From Oscillospiraceae bacterium (GTDB lineage: Bacteria > Bacillota > Clostridia > Oscillospirales > Ruminococcaceae), in the NCBI GenBank assembly GCA_017451665.1, contig JAFTNX010000133.1, forward strand, positions 1 to 18,139: a stretch of 18,139 bases of DNA, read 5' to 3'. A program made the translations under genes and the position numbers. Positions 14,289 to 18,139 of this stretch are shown one piece after another. A model generated the notes under the pieces. The model did not search any database. It saw nothing but the letters and a program-made list of their open reading frames with translations, and was not told the origin of the DNA. How positions within the stretch are numbered: the first letter of the stretch is position 1; every line of letters starts with the position of its first letter.

Positions 14289-14323
14289 AATTGTCAATTG
14301 TCAACTGTCAATTGTCAATTGTT
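14289..14323. repeat. AATTGTC heptamer array forming a gene's C-terminus
   Basis: Five units: AATTGTC, AATTGTC, AACTGTC, AATTGTC, AATTGTT. Read on the minus strand, the array encodes the last codons (QLTIDS) and the TGA stop of the upstream fusion protein. It is the same repeat as at 3106-3140. A change in unit number would shift the frame of the last residues, because 7 is not a multiple of 3. Confidence 0.85.
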
Positions 14324-16508
14324 TCAGGCTTTGTTCTATTTCGTCGCAGAAGGCTGTGGCTGTTTCTGCGTTAAGGGACTGGGCATAGATAAGATACCCC
14401 TTTGAATTTTTAACCGGTCTTACCACTGCCTTTGAATTATTATCAGGGCTGTTTATGGTTGTGACGGTTATATTTTTCGGAGGTTCGGTAACTGCCACAA
14501 AGCGTTTTGTTGTATAAAATTCAGGCAGGTCCTGTGACAGCTTTTTAAGGGACATTTTATTCTGTTGCATAATCGAAACTATTTTTGCACAGAGAAAAAG
14601 CGGGTCCGAAACAAAGAGATTTTCGCTTTCGCCTGCTATTTTTCGTGGGATTTTTTCCTGCTTATTTCCGTTTACACCATATCTGAAAACCTCGCCTGAC
14701 ATTCCCTTGGAAACCTCTTCGCAGGCGTCAGGGAATGTTTCAGGAAGGGCGATATTCTTACCTGACGCAAGGTGGAATTTCACAGCGATAAGTGTTAATT
14801 TTTCACGGAAAATATAGCCTGTTTTTTCGCTGTAAGCTGAAATTCCCTCGTCTGTATTATTTATATGGAATGTGACGGTTTCGCCGTTAACGTCGTTTCT
14901 ATGGTGAAAAAGTTTATCGGCAAGGTGGGCTATTCTCTCGTCGGAAGTACGGACACGGACATTCAGCCCTGAGAAGCGTGGCGGGATAATTTTTGAAAGC
15001 TGTGAAAGGTAAAGCTGTGAGAAAACATCGGCGTTTTTGCTTTCCCCGAAATCGGTGCTATTTGAATTACGAAACAGCTTGAAATTAAGGTTTTCCTCGA
15101 TGGTTGTTTCAAGATGTTGAGGGATTTTTAGTCCTCCCTTTGAAAAAAGTCTGAGGGTTGTTTTAAAATCCACAGACACCTCAATGCCCACAGCTGTGTC
15201 GGTTTTATCCATAGCGAAGTAAATTTCCCCTCTTGTGGCGTTGTTCATTCGCCACACATTTACACCTGCCGACGCAAGTCCCGACGCTATCGCATCAGCA
15301 AGGAAGGTAGCTGATTTTTTGCCGTTTGAAGTAAGAAAAACAGTGTTCCCCACATCAAGGGCGGATGCAACAGCCGAGCCGAACATTGCACAGAAATAAG
15401 GGGTTACAAAGCCCTGAAGGTCACAGATTGCACCGTCGTCATCAAAATTTATCACTCCGTCAGTGTAAAGGGAAACATCTTCACAGACGGTTATTTGTGG
15501 GGAAATTCGCTTTCCGCTATGGATTTTTACGCCCTCTTCAATTGTTGTATCGTTGCCGATAGTTGTTTTTGCACCTATTACGCTCATTTTCTTTAATGTC
15601 GCTCCTTTCAGAATGTTTACCCCTCTGTCAACCAAAGCATTATCAAGGTTTGATTTATCGCCGATTGTGACGTTTTCACCAACAACTGTTCCTTTCAGAT
15701 AACAGCCCTCGCCTATGGTTGTGTTGTCGCAAAGGACTGTTCCACTATCAAGGACGGTACCTCTCCCCACGGTGGTATTTTTACCCACAAAAACCGGTGG
15801 GATAATGGTCACGCCTCGAAGGAGTTTCCCCGACTTATTAAAATACCCCTGTGAAATTTCAGGTGTGTTTTCGTCGTATTCTAAAACTTCCGAAAGAGCA
15901 GTTTTATTCACAAGAAGCAGGTCGGCAGGCGTTTTTATATCAAAGCTTTCCGAAGTATCTGAAACGCCCATTGATGTGGGGTTTAATTCCACAAGCTCGT
16001 CCATTGATGTGATTTTGGTTTCAAGAGGGATTGACGCTATAATTTCCTGAGATAAAATATACACCCCTGTATATGAAAAATCTGTCGAAGGCACTGACAA
16101 AAGCTCAAATGGGTTTTGTATATGGGTTTTTACCAAGGCTGTGAGGGGGGAGTTTGTTTTTTTATGGATTTTACGGAGTTTTTCGAAGGTGTAAAAGTGG
16201 TTGCCTTTACACTCTGTAACGAGCATTTCCCCACCCTGCCAGGCTCTTCTGATGACTTTCGGGGTATCTTCATCGGAGGTGAAAATCTTTATAGGGTAGA
16301 CTGCTGAAAGTTTTTCGGTAAGTGGGAGGAGTTCGCCTGCGTTTTTGGAAATTGTCACGGTAATCTGGGTGATGCCTGCCTTCTGGAGTCTGATTATGGT
16401 ATGCTCCAGAATGGATTTTCCCAAGATAAAACAGCCTGCTGTGTTTCTTCCCTCAAAAAGTGGTGAAAGAGTTTTGGTTTTTTTGTTACAAATAATTACT
16501 GCCTGCAT
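14301..16508 (-). CDS. Nucleotidyltransferase / beta-helix / phosphohexomutase fusion, likely dual pseudoenzyme
   Basis: 735 residues; ATG with AAGGAG 6 bases upstream. Domain 1 (1-205) is a sugar-1-phosphate nucleotidyltransferase fold, colinear with GlmU/ManC relatives (AVII, then GKSILEH, later FDIKTPADLLLVN). The G-G-x-G-T-R loop reads CNKKTKT (7-13), the P-K-P catalytic lysine region reads NTAGC, and the metal-binding G-D is absent near LVTECKGN. Domain 2 (about 235-340) is a left-handed beta-helix of hexapeptides (VGKNTTVGRGTVL and similar). Domain 3 (about 360-730) resembles phosphomannomutase, but the phosphoserine loop TASHNP is replaced around 444-449 (VSVDFK), DGDADR is replaced by NNTDEG (550-555), and the final R-x-S-G-T-E has become RPVKNSK (697-703). 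AGES (625-628) resembles the sugar-binding loop. It is probably a regulatory or binding protein in sugar-nucleotide or envelope metabolism. The substrate is unknown. Confidence 0.8.
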   Translation of the reverse strand: MQAVIICNKKTKTLSPLFEGRNTAGCFILGKSILEHTIIRLQKAGITQITVTISKNAGELLPLTEKLSAVYPIKIFTSDEDTPKVIRRAWQGGEMLVTECKGNHFYTFEKLRKIHKKTNSPLTALVKTHIQNPFELLSVPSTDFSYTGVYILSQEIIASIPLETKITSMDELVELNPTSMGVSDTSESFDIKTPADLLLVNKTALSEVLEYDENTPEISQGYFNKSGKLLRGVTIIPPVFVGKNTTVGRGTVLDSGTVLCDNTTIGEGCYLKGTVVGENVTIGDKSNLDNALVDRGVNILKGATLKKMSVIGAKTTIGNDTTIEEGVKIHSGKRISPQITVCEDVSLYTDGVINFDDDGAICDLQGFVTPYFCAMFGSAVASALDVGNTVFLTSNGKKSATFLADAIASGLASAGVNVWRMNNATRGEIYFAMDKTDTAVGIEVSVDFKTTLRLFSKGGLKIPQHLETTIEENLNFKLFRNSNSTDFGESKNADVFSQLYLSQLSKIIPPRFSGLNVRVRTSDERIAHLADKLFHHRNDVNGETVTFHINNTDEGISAYSEKTGYIFREKLTLIAVKFHLASGKNIALPETFPDACEEVSKGMSGEVFRYGVNGNKQEKIPRKIAGESENLFVSDPLFLCAKIVSIMQQNKMSLKKLSQDLPEFYTTKRFVAVTEPPKNITVTTINSPDNNSKAVVRPVKNSKGYLIYAQSLNAETATAFCDEIEQSLKQLTIDS

Positions 16509-16584
16509 AAAATTCTCCTTTTTTATATGGTTTATGTAATTATTGGAAGGATTTTGTGGTTTTATTCAGGCGTGTGGGGGTGGG

Positions 16585-16613
16585 TTGACAAAACGGGCTT
16601 TGTGTTGTATAAT
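16585..16613 (+). promoter_or_regulatory. Perfect-consensus sigma-A promoter of the lipoprotein gene
   Basis: TTGACA (16585-16590), exactly 17 bp, TATAAT (16608-16613). The predicted start is near 16620, giving a leader of about 46 bases with GAAAGGA at 16651-16657. The boxes lie in the divergent gap, 77 bp from the start of the fusion gene. I see no good promoter for that gene on the opposite strand. Confidence 0.85.
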
Positions 16614-16665
16614 TGTAAATTGGATTGGTATTTGTATACCTAATTTCATTGAAAGGAAAATTGAA

Positions 16666-17946
16666 ATGTCATTAAAGAAACGTATAGTTGCTGCTTGTGC
16701 TGCTGTTATTATGGCCTGCTCACTTGTAGGCTGTGGCAACAAGACAGGCTACATTATGAAAACTGATGGTGAGGAAATGGCAAGTGGTGTTTACATCAGC
16801 CTTATGCTTACCGAATACACAAATCAGCTTTACACTATTTATTACAGCGGTGGAGAGCTTGCTGACAGCTTTGAAAAGCAGAAGGTGGGCGACCAGCTCA
16901 TGAGCGAATATCTTGAAGAATACGCTTACAACACCTGCCTTGAGATTTACGCTGTTGAAAAGAAGTGTAAAGAGCTTGGAATTGAGCTTTCTGATGAAGA
17001 AAAGGAAGAAATCGACGACGCTGTAAATAGTGCGTGGGACGCTAACAAGGATTTCTATGAGGAAATGGGAATTTCAAAGGACTCATTAAAGAGAATTCAG
17101 AATTTCTCATACCTTACAACAAATCTTTTTGAAGGTCTTTACTACGAGGGTGGCGTTGAAGAGGTTAAGCTTGATGAAATCAAAACTTATGTCAAGGACA
17201 ACATGCTGAGATACAAGATGATTTACATCAAGAATGACGCTGATGACCAGGAAGCTGCTAAGAAAATGAGCGAAAAGTACATGGGTTATGCTGAAGATGG
17301 CAAGACTATGGACGAGCTTATTGAAATGTACGAGGAAGAAACTTCTGACGAGAAGGACGAAACTTCTACTGATACTGAAGAAGACAAGAAGGAAGATACT
17401 TCTGCTGACGCTGAAGAAGGCACTACTGAGGACGAAAAGACCGAAGAAGATGCTACAACAGAAGATGACAAGACAGAAGAAGACACTTCAACAGAAGATG
17501 ACAAGAAGGAAGAAGATTCTGAGGAAGAAGAAAAGGACGATACTTCTGACGACAAGACTGAATCTGATGAAGAGGAAGAGGAAAAGACACCTTCTGAGCT
17601 TGAAAGCGAAAAGTATCCTAACGAATACGTTCGTGACAAGACAGGTTTTGAGGGCGACAAGTTCATTGAGTTTATAGCAGGTCTTGAATACGGAAAGATT
17701 TCTTCATACAACGACGACAACGGTTATTACATTGTTGAACGTCTTGACATGAGCGAAAGAACTGAGTTTGCAGAAGCAAACAAGGAAAGCCTTATTTCAG
17801 CTATGAAAACTGAAACTTACGAAACACTCATCAAGTCACTTTGCGACGCTGTTGAGGTTTCCAAGAACGAAAAGTCATTTGACCGTTACAACGCTCTTGA
17901 TGTTTTTGAACGTCAGGACAAGTGGTATGAAAAGAACGCTGAATAA
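16666..17946 (+). CDS. SurA/PrsA-like lipoprotein with acidic insert in a parvulin-like region
   Basis: 426 residues, taking the ATG at 16666, which has GAAAGGA 8 bases upstream and starts a proper signal peptide. A longer in-frame start at 16543 would bury the signal and lies upstream of the promoter. Lipobox LVGC (20-23) predicts lipidation at Cys23 and anchoring outside the membrane. Residues ~40-180 are helical, as in SurA_N/PrsA chaperone domains. RYKMIYIKNDADDQEAAKKM (182-201) resembles the start of a parvulin domain and GKISSYNDDNGYYIVERLD (343-361) its end. Between them, about 223-309 is almost entirely E, D, T, S and K. The parvulin catalytic histidine at HILV is not seen (KMIYI instead), so isomerase activity is doubtful. 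The likely role is folding or stabilising secreted proteins. It is monocistronic. Confidence 0.75.
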   Translation: MSLKKRIVAACAAVIMACSLVGCGNKTGYIMKTDGEEMASGVYISLMLTEYTNQLYTIYYSGGELADSFEKQKVGDQLMSEYLEEYAYNTCLEIYAVEKKCKELGIELSDEEKEEIDDAVNSAWDANKDFYEEMGISKDSLKRIQNFSYLTTNLFEGLYYEGGVEEVKLDEIKTYVKDNMLRYKMIYIKNDADDQEAAKKMSEKYMGYAEDGKTMDELIEMYEEETSDEKDETSTDTEEDKKEDTSADAEEGTTEDEKTEEDATTEDDKTEEDTSTEDDKKEEDSEEEEKDDTSDDKTESDEEEEEKTPSELESEKYPNEYVRDKTGFEGDKFIEFIAGLEYGKISSYNDDNGYYIVERLDMSERTEFAEANKESLISAMKTETYETLIKSLCDAVEVSKNEKSFDRYNALDVFERQDKWYEKNAE

Positions 17947-17950
17947 TTAA

Positions 17951-17985
17951 AATAAAAGCACGGTACAAAACACCGTGCTTTTATT
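17951..17985 (+). terminator. Strong intrinsic terminator after the lipoprotein gene
   Basis: A perfect 14-bp stem, AATAAAAGCACGGT (17951-17964) with ACCGTGCTTTTATT (17972-17985), loop ACAAAAC, followed by GTTTTC. It starts 4 bp after the stop codon. The symmetrical A/T flanks should also block transcription from the right. Confidence 0.92.
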
Positions 17986-18055
17986 GTTTTCAAGAGAAAA
18001 AGAAAGCCTCTCTAATTTAAAGTGAGTGGTCATAAAGAATTATTACACGGACTTA

Positions 18056-18092
18056 TTGAGAAAAACCCTTTTGAAAAAGGGTTATTTCTCAA
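18056..18092. repeat. Long inverted repeat near the right edge
   Basis: TTGAGAAA-AACCCTTTT pairs with AAAAGGGTT-TTTCTCAA across a 2-base loop, with one bulged A (18084): 17 pairs. On the minus strand it is preceded by AAAGTTTTAGGAAAAG (18101-18116), reminiscent of the head of the 228-bp repeat (AAAGTTTTGGGTCAAG), so a related element may begin here and run off the window. No gene is seen in 17986-18139. Confidence 0.6.
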
Positions 18093-18139
18093 ACTCTTTT
18101 CCTAAAACTTTCAAATTAAAATCCCATATAGGGCTCAAA

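Noticed and set aside
16575..16584. GGGGGTGGG upstream of the lipoprotein promoter as a quadruplex
   Set aside because: Only two G-runs are present, too few for an intramolecular quadruplex.
16543..16665. In-frame extension of the lipoprotein gene by 41 residues from an earlier ATG
   Set aside because: It has no ribosome binding site, starts upstream of the perfect promoter and would bury the signal peptide and lipobox.
17286..17720. Antisense 144-residue serine-rich frame
   Set aside because: It is the mirror of the GAA/GAC-rich acidic insert on the plus strand, with no ribosome binding site.

Overview
The window looks like chromosomal DNA from a Gram-positive, fairly AT-rich member of the Clostridia, probably a Ruminococcus-like Oscillospiraceae. 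This placement is inference. It rests on RNase J, GdpP, a SurA/PrsA-like lipoprotein, strong AGGAG ribosome binding sites, consensus sigma-A promoters and the gdpP-rplI-dnaB gene order.

Layout. (1) 1-2742, plus strand: the end of a prophage-like structural cluster, with a major capsid protein (5' end outside the window), a small connector-like protein, a two-part tail protein and a baseplate-hub-like protein. No tape measure, lysis, integrase or regulatory gene follows. (2) 2743-3144: gene-free and packed with hairpins, tandem repeats and a terminator. (3) 3145-13786, minus strand, in transcription order: rnjA, gdpP, rplI, dnaB, parB, tilS, ftsH. These cover RNA decay, c-di-AMP turnover, ribosome and replisome parts, chromosome partition, tRNA(Ile2) modification and membrane proteolysis. 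(4) 13787-14300: rnjA leader, a perfect-consensus promoter and a second copy of a 228-bp repeat. (5) 14301-16508, minus: a 735-residue nucleotidyltransferase / beta-helix / phosphohexomutase fusion whose two enzymatic domains both lack their catalytic motifs. (6) 16666-17946, plus: a lipoprotein with an acidic insert inside a parvulin-like region, from a perfect-consensus promoter and ended by a strong terminator.

The most unusual signal is in the spaces between genes. Several families of structured repeats sit at or within a few bases of stop codons: after the tail hub, ftsH, dnaB, parB, gdpP and the fusion protein. Two copies of a ~100-bp element (2733-2832 and 7591-7690) and two copies of a ~228-bp element (9562-9787 and 14018-14245) keep conserved sequence blocks, while some of their stem-loops change sequence but keep pairing. 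A ~98-bp four-way-junction palindrome fills the parB-tilS gap. One 228-bp copy also seems to donate a -35 box to the rplI-dnaB promoter. I do not recognise these repeats as a named family; they look like mobile or RNA-structured elements.

No tRNA, rRNA, CRISPR array, insertion-sequence transposase or integrase is visible.
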